A stretch of 64,000 nt of DNA, from the NCBI RefSeq assembly GCF_017315725.1, contig NZ_JAFLRG010000002.1, positions 1,798,001 to 1,862,000 of the forward strand. The letters are read 5' to 3'. The translations under genes and the position numbers were made by a program. Position 1 is the stretch's first letter. Each line of letters begins with the position of its first letter. A model generated the notes under the pieces. That model saw only the letters and a list, made by a program, of their open reading frames with translations. It did not search any database and was not told where the DNA came from. This DNA comes from Trinickia acidisoli. GTDB taxonomy: Bacteria; Pseudomonadota; Gammaproteobacteria; Burkholderiales; Burkholderiaceae. Below, in pieces: positions 52,749-59,430 of the stretch.

Positions 52749-53282
52749 ATGAAGCACTCCGACTTTCACATTGGACTCGAATTTCTCGGCCTGGCTGGTT
52801 TCCGTTGGCGCTGTACCGACGTTGGCACCCGAACCATCGTCGCTATCCGCCTCGCGCACGAAGATCCGAACTGGTATCGCGGCCCGCCGTACGTCGCGAC
52901 AGAAGAAGTGTTCGACGAGCATGAGATGGTGGACTGCCACCTCACCGAAGAGGACGCCATTCGCGCTGCGATCAAGGAAGCGGACACATCTGGCCACCCG
53001 GGTTTTCCGCATGACGTCGTCACCCAAATGATGCAGGCGCGCCGCGAGGAGTCCTCGGCCCCATATCCCAATAAAGGCGTGCTGCGCTTTGATCGGCGAG
53101 CTGCGGACGGCGAGATCCTTCACCTCTACGCCGCGCGCAGGAACGGCAAGCGCCGGATCGTGAGGCTTTACCTACCGTTCCCGCAGACGTTTGACGAAAT
53201 GCCGGAGCACGATTTCATCGCCTTGCCGATCGCAACAACGGACGATGTACGCGCTCGCTCCAAGCGTCACGCGATTGAGTAA
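52749..53282 (+). CDS. Hypothetical protein
   Basis: A 177-residue soluble protein starting MKHSDFHIGLEFLGLAGFRWRCTDVGTRTIVAIRL and ending near FDEMPEHDFIALPIATTDD. It has EDPNWYRGPPYVATEEVFDEHEMVDCHLTEEDAI, a pattern common to small plasmid- or island-borne proteins of unknown role. Divergent from the integrase gene, so possibly carried by the same element. Upstream in-frame start at 52719 is possible. No function can be assigned. Confidence 0.6.
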   Translation: MKHSDFHIGLEFLGLAGFRWRCTDVGTRTIVAIRLAHEDPNWYRGPPYVATEEVFDEHEMVDCHLTEEDAIRAAIKEADTSGHPGFPHDVVTQMMQARREESSAPYPNKGVLRFDRRAADGEILHLYAARRNGKRRIVRLYLPFPQTFDEMPEHDFIALPIATTDDVRARSKRHAIE

Positions 53283-53302
53283 GTGCGCTTAGTTGCTATA
53301 AT
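53275..53302 (+). promoter_or_regulatory. Promoter of the PAAR cargo operon
   Basis: TTGAGT (53275-53280), a 16-bp spacer and TATAAT (53297-53302) form a good sigma-70 promoter, 82 bp before the first PAAR gene. The operon therefore carries its own promoter, separate from any type VI secretion core cluster. Confidence 0.55.
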
Positions 53303-53383
53303 CGCCGACCAAAATAACGGCACCTGCTGCCGCACGAGAGTATTCCGAGAATTCAGGCCGACTCTTAAAAGGAGCAAGCGTTT

Positions 53384-53779
53384 ATGCAAAACGCAAAAAA
53401 CGAGCAACAAGAAAATGCTGAAGCAGTCATCGAGAAATATCATCCGTTTGCGACGGAGGGCTCGATTACCGAGCGCGGTGGGCGAGTCGCTCACGGGAGC
53501 AGTGGCGCAAAAATCGCCGACCTGACCATCGCCCGTGTCGGCGATAAGGTCGTCTACGAGGACGGAAGCGAGGCATATATCATCGACGGGGCAGGCTTTG
53601 CGGCCGTCTACTTGGACAAGCCGCTGGCGCTTGTCGGCAGCCGGCTGAGCAACGGCGATCGCATCATCAAATCCATGCACAACGGCGCAGGCATTAACGA
53701 GCGCGCCGGGAAACCGATCGTGGGGTTGTTCGACCCCGACTACGTCCCCCCGCCGGCGAACATCGAAGCGCTTCATTGA
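53384..53779 (+). CDS. PAAR-domain protein (type VI secretion spike tip)
   Basis: A 131-residue protein. After a polar N-terminus the PAAR repeat region reads GSITERGGRVAHGSSGAKIADLTIARVGDKVVYEDGSEAYIIDGAGFAAVYLDKPLALVGSRLSNGDRI. PAAR proteins sharpen the VgrG spike and carry effectors on the type VI needle. AAAGGAGC precedes the ATG. It is the first gene of a four-gene unit with another PAAR-like protein, an effector candidate and an immunity protein. No VgrG gene is near. Confidence 0.85.
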   Translation: MQNAKNEQQENAEAVIEKYHPFATEGSITERGGRVAHGSSGAKIADLTIARVGDKVVYEDGSEAYIIDGAGFAAVYLDKPLALVGSRLSNGDRIIKSMHNGAGINERAGKPIVGLFDPDYVPPPANIEALH

Positions 53780-53788
53780 GGAGGTGCG

Positions 53789-54430
53789 ATGCAACGATAT
53801 TTTCTAGCCAAGGGCGACCGCGCGGGTGCTGCGGTGATCGTCGAGGGCTTGCCTACGAGCACGTATCAGGGCGCGGACGGAGTGCGCGTCGAGCTGTCGA
53901 CCGTCTACATGAAAACTTGGTGCGATGCCTGCAAGAAGGACGGCTACATCTCACCCCGTGGCCCGCGCCATGCCGGCACAGCCGAGAACGGCCGGCAGCA
54001 CGCTCTTTCCGGCGACGTCAACGCTTGTGATTGCAATCCGCCTCCGGTCTTCCAGGTCGTTCGCACGATGTCCGAAACCATCGGCGACGGCGACATTGCG
54101 CGGATGAGCCCGGCCGTTGCTCGATTTTCGGCTGACAACTCGGCCGAAGATGCGTGGCATTGGATTGGGTTTTCCTTGCGTGACGCGGGAAATTACGAAG
54201 GAATGCGCTGTGCAGCGCACTTCGCGGACGGCTCGGTCGAGGCGGGAGCTTTCGACGCACAGAACACTGTGAGTTTTGCTCGACCCAACGGTAGCCCATG
54301 TACGAAAGTTGAACTCTTGGGGGATAACAACGCCACTGCGGGCTCAGCCACCGAAGCCTTGCTATCCGCAATCTTCGATCGGGAATCGCCAGGCGGCAGT
54401 CTTGCCGAAGACGCACGAGGAATGCTATGA
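53789..54430 (+). CDS. PAAR-like protein with C-terminal extension
   Basis: A 213-residue protein. Residues 1-100 match the Burkholderia PAAR-like type: FLAKGDRAGAAVIVEGLPT, then CDACKKDGYISPRGPRH and HALSGDVNACDCNPPPVF, with four Cys that probably bind metal. The extension to residue 213 (ARFSADNSAEDAWHWIGFSLRD, VSFARPNGSPCTKVEL) has no match I know and may dock the effector. GAGGAGGTG precedes the start; the stop overlaps the effector ATG as ATGA. Confidence 0.78.
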   Translation: MQRYFLAKGDRAGAAVIVEGLPTSTYQGADGVRVELSTVYMKTWCDACKKDGYISPRGPRHAGTAENGRQHALSGDVNACDCNPPPVFQVVRTMSETIGDGDIARMSPAVARFSADNSAEDAWHWIGFSLRDAGNYEGMRCAAHFADGSVEAGAFDAQNTVSFARPNGSPCTKVELLGDNNATAGSATEALLSAIFDRESPGGSLAEDARGML

Positions 54431-55221
54431 CAGGAATCCAAACGAGTCAGGCATTCAACGGCACATATCAGACGAAGCACGAGCACGCCCTGGACGGTGC
54501 CAATATCTTGCGGTCCGCTCGCGAAGCGTTGGAGAGTGCCGGCGTCTATTTCGGGACGCAGGCGATTAGCGATGCGCAGACGCGGACACGCTACGCCGAG
54601 GGCATTCGAAGGATGAGCCAGATGGTCCAGGACGAGGTGAACGCCGGGAACATGACGGCTGCCGAGGGAGCAGCGTTCTGCCAGCAAATGCGCAACCGGA
54701 TCATGGAGGAAACCCGGAAGGCGACTTCGCCGCAAGGGCTCCCCTTTGCACAGGCGAAGAAGCTTGACGGCCGGTCGCTCGATTGGTTGCTGGATCGATA
54801 TTCGCAGAAGCTGTTCTCCAAGCCATTTTCCAGTTTGTCTACAGCGGAGCGAGATCGAGCCTACTGGGCCGTGATTGAGGCAGCGGGCCATAACAATGCG
54901 TCGGTGACGGCGAAAGTGGCAAGGCTCCGTATCGCCGGAAAGGTCGGCATTTTGATAACTGCTGCTCTTGCCGCCCATGAGATTGTTGCGGCTAACAACA
55001 AGGTGACCGAGACGGCCAGGCAGGGGACGATCATAGAGGGGGGCATACTCGGCGGGTTTCTCGCAGGTCTAGCCGTATCACCGGTATGCGGCCCCGCCGC
55101 TCCGATTTGCGCGATTGCGGTCTTGTTGATCGGATCGACTGCGGGCGCCGTTGCAACCGAGAGGACTTTCGACGCTTATCAAGACGAGCTCAGGGAGTTC
55201 CAAGCATGGCAGATGCGCTGA
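54427..55221 (+). CDS. Candidate membrane-acting type VI effector
   Basis: A 264-residue protein with a helical N-terminal half (residues 1-165, DGANILRSAREALESAG, RDRAYWAVIEAAGHN) and a hydrophobic C-terminal part: AGKVGILITAALAAHEIVAA, then GGILGGFLAGLAVSPVCGPAAPICAIAVLLIGSTAGAVATE. The Gly/Ala-rich hairpin recalls pore-forming effectors. Its start is coupled to the PAAR-like gene and its end overlaps the immunity gene by 16 bp. Function inferred from topology and context; no catalytic motif is seen. Confidence 0.65.
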   Translation: MTGIQTSQAFNGTYQTKHEHALDGANILRSAREALESAGVYFGTQAISDAQTRTRYAEGIRRMSQMVQDEVNAGNMTAAEGAAFCQQMRNRIMEETRKATSPQGLPFAQAKKLDGRSLDWLLDRYSQKLFSKPFSSLSTAERDRAYWAVIEAAGHNNASVTAKVARLRIAGKVGILITAALAAHEIVAANNKVTETARQGTIIEGGILGGFLAGLAVSPVCGPAAPICAIAVLLIGSTAGAVATERTFDAYQDELREFQAWQMR

Positions 55222-55601
55222 GCCAGGTCGACCGGGAATTCATTTGGGAGGTCATGTCGGAGTTCTTCGTAGACACCGAAGTCGACTACGACCTCGAAGC
55301 GAGGCGCCTCAAACAATTCCCGCGGGGAACCCTGCGGGAGATATTCTTTCGGGAAGTGGCGCCGGTCTGTGGTCCCAACTTCCTGACGCCGGTTCCGCCG
55401 GTCTGGCAGGGCTTCGATGCCGACGAGCTCAAGCGCGAGATCAACGAATTGCTGGCTCGCCGGAAGAAATCGGTTGCACGTCGACTGCTATGCGAGGCCA
55501 ACATCTCGTTCTATCGATTTTGGCTCAGGGACGTGTGGAAGAAGGTGGATACCGCCTTGGAAAGAAGTCCGGCTGGGCCAGGAAAGAACGCGCCCGGATG
55601 A
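55206..55601 (+). CDS. DUF7079-like immunity protein
   Basis: A 131-residue soluble protein: WEVMSEFFVDTEVDYDLEARRLKQ, LREIFFREVAPVCGPNFLTP, VWQGFDADELKREINELL. The pattern W-x-x-x-S-x-F-F-x-D-T-E then E-V-x-P-V-C matches the DUF7079 family, which occurs next to effectors in proteobacteria. The ATG lies inside the effector gene (overlap 16 bp), so neither can be made without the other's transcript. A soluble immunity protein against a membrane toxin would be unusual; see findings. Confidence 0.75.
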   Translation: MADALSQVDREFIWEVMSEFFVDTEVDYDLEARRLKQFPRGTLREIFFREVAPVCGPNFLTPVPPVWQGFDADELKREINELLARRKKSVARRLLCEANISFYRFWLRDVWKKVDTALERSPAGPGKNAPG

Positions 55602-55792
55602 GGTTGCACTACGCTTCGCAGGTGGGCGCGCGAAGCGCGCCGGTCGCAGTGACAACAATATGTTTCGGGGAATCTCCAAGTTGCTAATCAAGCTAATTGT
55701 AGGCGCTTGCATTTGAAACCCGCCGTGCTTGTATTCCATCGCAGCCTGCTCACATTATCTGCAACTAACGGAACTGCTAGCCAGTCAGTTAG

Positions 55793-56969
55793 GGAATCTC
55801 TGATCAAGTTCAACTGACAGATTGCCAGTCGACCATAAGGGGCCGATTTTTTCGCGAGAGGACCGAATTGATCCGAGTTCGCGCTGATTCAGGGGCCGGT
55901 TTCGCCCCGCTTGCGCCGCGACGGGCGCATCTCTCCCGCTTACGTCAGCATGGCTCGCCTCGCCAGATAAAGATTGGTCAGCCCGATCAAGGTGAACACC
56001 TGGGCTGCGTTCTTCGCCAGCCCCTTGTAGCGCACCTTGCTATAGCCGAATTGCCGCTTGATCACGCGAAACACATGTTCGACCCGGCTGCGAATCGACG
56101 ACATCTTTCGATTGAACCGTTTGTTCGCTTCAGTCAGCTTGTACTGCGCGCTCGCTTTGAGCGACACGCCCCAGAACACGCCTGCCTGACGCGCCGCGCG
56201 CTTGATGCGATTATCGATCGTAGCCTTTGTCGCCGAATACGGCCCGGTCGTCTTCGCGCAGCAGTTTGGGCAACTGGCTCACATCCGGCGCGTTGGCCGG
56301 CGTCACCGAGACCGTATGGACCAGTCCGCTGTCCACGTCTGCTCCCACATGAATCTTCATGCCGAAGAACCAGTTGTTGCCCTTTTTCGTCTGGTGCATC
56401 TGGGGATCGCGTTGCTTGCTCTCGTTCTTGGTCGACGGCGGTGCATGAATGATCGTCGCATCGACCATCGTGCCGCCCTTGAGCAGCAGGCCCTTGCCCT
56501 CCAGCACCTCGTTGATCGTGTTCATGATCGCTGCCATCAACCGGTGCTGCTCCAGCAGGCGCCGAAACTTCAGGATCGTCGTTTCGTCCGGCATCGACTC
56601 GTCGAACAGGTCCAGCTTCGCGAACGCCCGCATGCACGGCACGTCATAGAGCGTGTCTTCCATGCCCGGATCGGACAAGTTGAACCATTGCTGCATGAAG
56701 TAAATGCGCAGCATCGTTTCCAAGCCGCGCGGCCGGCGACCTCGGCCCGCTTTCGGGTAGTGCGGTTCGATCAATGCAATCAGCTTCGCCCACGGCACCA
56801 CCTGCTCCATCTCTTCGAGGAACCGCTCACGCTTGGTCCTGCGTTTCTTGCCCGTCTCGGCCAGCGTTGCAAAGCTGATCTGCTTCATCGTCCTTCTTGT
56901 TCTTGGTTCGTTCGTGTCGGCGAGCATCTTACCCACAAGCCCCCGGGTCGTCACTTGATCAGAGGTTCC
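55793..56969 (-). mobile_element. IS5-family insertion sequence (copy 2)
   Basis: A 1177-bp element with 17-bp ends: GGAATCTCTGATCAAGT at 55793-55809 and, inverted, ACTTGATCAGAGGTTCC at 56953-56969, differing at one base. The 4-bp target duplication TTAG is exact on both sides (55789-55792 and 56970-56973). It belongs to a different IS5 subtype from copy 1. The intact ends and target site suggest a recent insertion, although the transposase carries a frameshift. Confidence 0.92.
55940..56888 (-). pseudogene. IS5-family transposase with one frameshift
   Basis: From MKQISFATLAETGKKRRTKRERFLEEMEQVVPW through LRIYFMQQWFNLSDPGMEDTLYD, DATIIHAPPSTKNESKQRDPQMHQTKKGN and FGDKGYD the frame is whole; near 56212 an extra base moves it to NRIKRAARQAGVFWGVSLKA and FGYSKVRYKGLAKNAAQVFTLIGLTNLYLARRAMLT. 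Joined, it is a complete IS5 DDE transposase. A programmed shift is not usual at that position in IS5, so a mutation is more likely. Confidence 0.88.
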
Positions 56970-57096
56970 TTAGGTAGCCGCACCGCACGGCTGGCGCAAG
57001 TCGCGCCATTACCAGACCGACGACCGCGCTGCACCCCGCCACTCAATAAGCGTAATTTCGAAAAATATGCGGATCATTACCTAATATCCCGGCCCC

Positions 57097-57122
57097 GAGA
57101 CCTGTCAATGTTGACAGGTCTC
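57097..57122. repeat. 26-bp perfect palindrome
   Basis: Arms GAGACCTGTCAA (57097-57108) and TTGACAGGTCTC (57111-57122) around TG. Perfect 12-bp arms. It lies between IS5 copy 2 and an IS66 remnant; 56970-57096 holds no recognised gene. There is no T run, so a terminator is unlikely. Confidence 0.75.
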
Positions 57123-57566
57123 ACATGGCGATTCGCGTAGTGGATGGTCGGCCGGGATTCGTAAATATCTTAAGCTTCAGATATTTACGAATCACGGCCA
57201 TCCCTCGTGTGGACGCAGGCGGTACCGAAACCACAGGCACGAACGCGGGTGGTGCCGCTGCAACGACGAGCTGGTGAGAACTCGGAGGATCGGTCGCCAG
57301 GCTGTCAGTCGCATCACCCGAAGGCGGCCGGTCGTCGCCGTTATCCTGCTGCGTCAGCGAGACCCCTTTCTCGCGCTCCATCAGGTATTTCGTGATCCAC
57401 TTGCGCAGCAGGTTGGCGTTGATCCCGTGCTCTTGCGCCATGCGGGCCACCGACACGCCCGGGCGTAACGTCGCCTCGACCAATGCTCGTTTGCCATTTT
57501 CATCGTAACGGCGACGGCCGTCACTGCTTTGCCGAACTACTCTCAGCTCGGAGTTTTGTCAGCCAT
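57121..57566 (-). pseudogene. IS66-family small transposase protein remnant
   Basis: From the ATG at 57564-57566 the sequence reads MADKTP, then after a missing base ELRVVRQSSDGRRRYDENGK and RALVEATLRPGVSVARMAQEHGINANLLRKWITKYL. This is the helix-turn-helix ORF A (TnpA/InsE-like) of IS66. After PPASTRGMAV (about 57200) the match stops and the frame enters a long palindrome. Both the frameshift and the truncation make it inactive; the IS66 TnpB/TnpC genes are absent. Confidence 0.8.
57150..57199. repeat. Long inverted repeat with 21-bp arms
   Basis: Arms at 57150-57170 and 57179-57199 flank TAAGCTTC. The inner 15 bp of each arm are perfect (GATTCGTAAATATCT against AGATATTTACGAATC) and only one base differs over 21. 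It sits exactly where the IS66 homology ends, so it may be a recombination or IS-end joint, or a recombinase core site. Confidence 0.8.
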
Positions 57567-57599
57567 AGGTGTCCACCTCCAAAATAGGTGGACACCTAT
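57565..57599. repeat. Inverted repeat at the IS66/IS630 boundary
   Basis: Perfect 14-bp arms ATAGGTGTCCACCT (57565-57578) and AGGTGGACACCTAT (57586-57599) around CCAAAAT. It lies directly upstream of the IS66-type ORF A start and overlaps the last codons and stop of the IS630-type transposase on the other side, so it is probably the left-end structure of the IS66 copy. Confidence 0.75.
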
Positions 57600-58648
57600 G
57601 CTCCTCGCTCAGAGTCCTGTTGGGTAGACGTCGATAATGGATCGCTTACAAACGATTTGACGAGGTCGGGCAGTTTTTGAATGCGTCGCAACGCACCGAG
57701 GGCGAGCGACTTCATGTCGTCCAGGCTTTGCACAAGCTGCCGGCTGACTCGCCGTTTGACGTGTGCCCACACTTGTTCATCGGGGTTCAACTGCGGCGCG
57801 TAGGGCGGCAGGTAGAACAACGTGAGCTGCCCATCGAGCGATGCGACGTAGTCTTTGACGAGCTTGGATTTATGGATCGGATGACCATCGACGATCAAGA
57901 AGATTGGCTTGCTTGCACCGACCATCAGACGAGCGAGAAATTCCTTGAAGGTCGTCGCCCTCACCGATCCCTCGTGAATCATGAAGCGAAATTCGCCACC
58001 AGGACTGACCGCCGAGATCATGTTGAACGAGAAGCGTCGCCCAGTTACCTCGACGACGGGCGTTTGGCCGACCGGAGCCCAGGTCGTGCCGGTATGGTAG
58101 TCGGAGCGAATGCCCGCTTCATCGGCAAAATAGATCACCGCGCCTTGCGCGCGGGCTTGCGCCTTGATCGCCGGATACGTCTTGGTTTCCCACTCGTGCA
58201 CGAGTTGGGTGTCTTGCTGCCAAGCTTGATACAGCGGCTTTTGGACGGAAAAGCCAAGCAGCTTCATGACACGGCTGACCGAGGCCAACGCCAAAGATTT
58301 GCCGAACTGGCGCTTGATCAGCTCGCTGATCAACGACAGTGTCCACAGACCGAATTCGAACTTGAACTGTTGGGGAGAGTTGTCGCGAACCGCCTGGGCA
58401 ATCCAACGCATTTCGTCGGCACTGATCTTCGGTGGCCGCCCCGGAATCGGCTTGGCCAAAAGTGCATTCTGTCCGCCTTCGGCGAACTGGGCGAGCCAGT
58501 TAAAAACCGTGCGAGTGCTCACGCCGAACGCAGCCGCTATCGATGCCACCGTTGTGCCTTCGCGCGCCGCCTTAACCGCTTGTTGGCGCATGACCTGGAG
58601 CGTGTGGTGATCCAGCTTGCGGCCGTCTGATGAACGTTTGCATTTCAT
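57596..58648 (-). CDS. IS630-family transposase
   Basis: A 350-residue DDE transposase of the IS630/Tc1-mariner group. N-terminal helix-turn-helix TVASIAAAFGVSTRTVFNWLAQFAEGGQNALLAKPIPGRPPKIS; catalytic DDE residues in VIYFADEAGIRSDYH (Asp), IFLIVDGHPIHKSKLVKDYV (Asp) and LPPYAPQLNPDEQVWAHVK (Glu). The gene is complete and may be active. Clear terminal inverted repeats were not found; insertion at TA is expected. It separates the cdiI gene from the IS remnants. Confidence 0.9.
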   Translation of the reverse strand: MKCKRSSDGRKLDHHTLQVMRQQAVKAAREGTTVASIAAAFGVSTRTVFNWLAQFAEGGQNALLAKPIPGRPPKISADEMRWIAQAVRDNSPQQFKFEFGLWTLSLISELIKRQFGKSLALASVSRVMKLLGFSVQKPLYQAWQQDTQLVHEWETKTYPAIKAQARAQGAVIYFADEAGIRSDYHTGTTWAPVGQTPVVEVTGRRFSFNMISAVSPGGEFRFMIHEGSVRATTFKEFLARLMVGASKPIFLIVDGHPIHKSKLVKDYVASLDGQLTLFYLPPYAPQLNPDEQVWAHVKRRVSRQLVQSLDDMKSLALGALRRIQKLPDLVKSFVSDPLSTSTQQDSERGA

Positions 58649-58781
58649 CCAGCCATTGTCTCACGGATGTGAAATTACTTTCTAAAAACTTAGTAACCAG
58701 CTACCGTTGGTATCCGAAATTCGCGCCCAACCTCATGAGCTCGAACTGGAACCGGGCTAGTCAAATAGCAAGGCATGCAAT

Positions 58782-59426
58782 CTATGCCCGGCTCGTATGC
58801 AGCTTGCGCAGGAACTCATTTGAATCTGATGAAACGGTGGTTCGCTCACGATCAACTCGAATTCCGGCGCTCGAGTACCTCACGTGAGAGCCAGCAGGGA
58901 GACCTAAAAATGGAATTACCCGCAAATCACGTAGGGCGACTTCGAACAAGGAGCAACGCTTGCCTTCCACGTTTGCATCTTCTCGCGCCGCAAGCACCCA
59001 CCCAGAATCGTTTCCACAAGACTCCTGCCTTGCCATGACGAAATTGCCGTCTGCACCATAATTTGCCGACACCACTCCGGATTGCCTAAGCGAAGGGAAG
59101 TCTGGCTCAACACCAAGCTGGGCGCAAATCTCGCGTTGAAGCAGAAGATGCTGCAACGTCTTATTGACTCCTCGAACCCAGTTAATCGGCATTGAATCGA
59201 ACCCCGGCTCCCAAACCTCTAGGTCACCGTCATGGTTGGCCTTCAACATGGACACCATCCACCCGATCTGTACCGTTTGGCCGGATCGAAACACTACGCC
59301 TCGGCGAATTTCGCTCTCAAAGAAATCGAGCAACCACTGAGTCCCTACGTCAAGTTCAGGGTCTACGGCCACCACAATATCGGGATGGACATTGCCGCTC
59401 CGAACGTTGGTTCGATAATCCCTCAT
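58782..59426 (-). CDS. cdiI: CdiI immunity protein (Imm33/DUF2185-like)
   Basis: A 214-residue cytosolic protein whose ATG lies 4 bp after the cdiA stop. The C-terminal part has GVVSANYGADGNFVMARQES, CGNDSGWVLAARED and LRVIPFLGLPAGSHVRY; the VVS, M-x-R-x-E, DSGW and VIPFL-x-x-P-x-GS order matches Imm33/DUF2185 immunity domains. The N-terminal half (VDPELDVGTQWLLDFFESEIRRG) is not assigned. It should neutralise the HNH-type toxin end of the preceding CdiA in the producing cell. GGAAAG serves as ribosome binding site. Confidence 0.8.
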   Translation of the reverse strand: MRDYRTNVRSGNVHPDIVVAVDPELDVGTQWLLDFFESEIRRGVVFRSGQTVQIGWMVSMLKANHDGDLEVWEPGFDSMPINWVRGVNKTLQHLLLQREICAQLGVEPDFPSLRQSGVVSANYGADGNFVMARQESCGNDSGWVLAAREDANVEGKRCSLFEVALRDLRVIPFLGLPAGSHVRYSSAGIRVDRERTTVSSDSNEFLRKLHTSRA

Positions 59427-59430
59427 GGCA

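Noticed and set aside
53778..54030. A plus-strand frame overlapping the second PAAR gene
   Set aside because: It is in a different frame from the PAAR-like gene, whose Cys motifs and coupled start and stop are clear.
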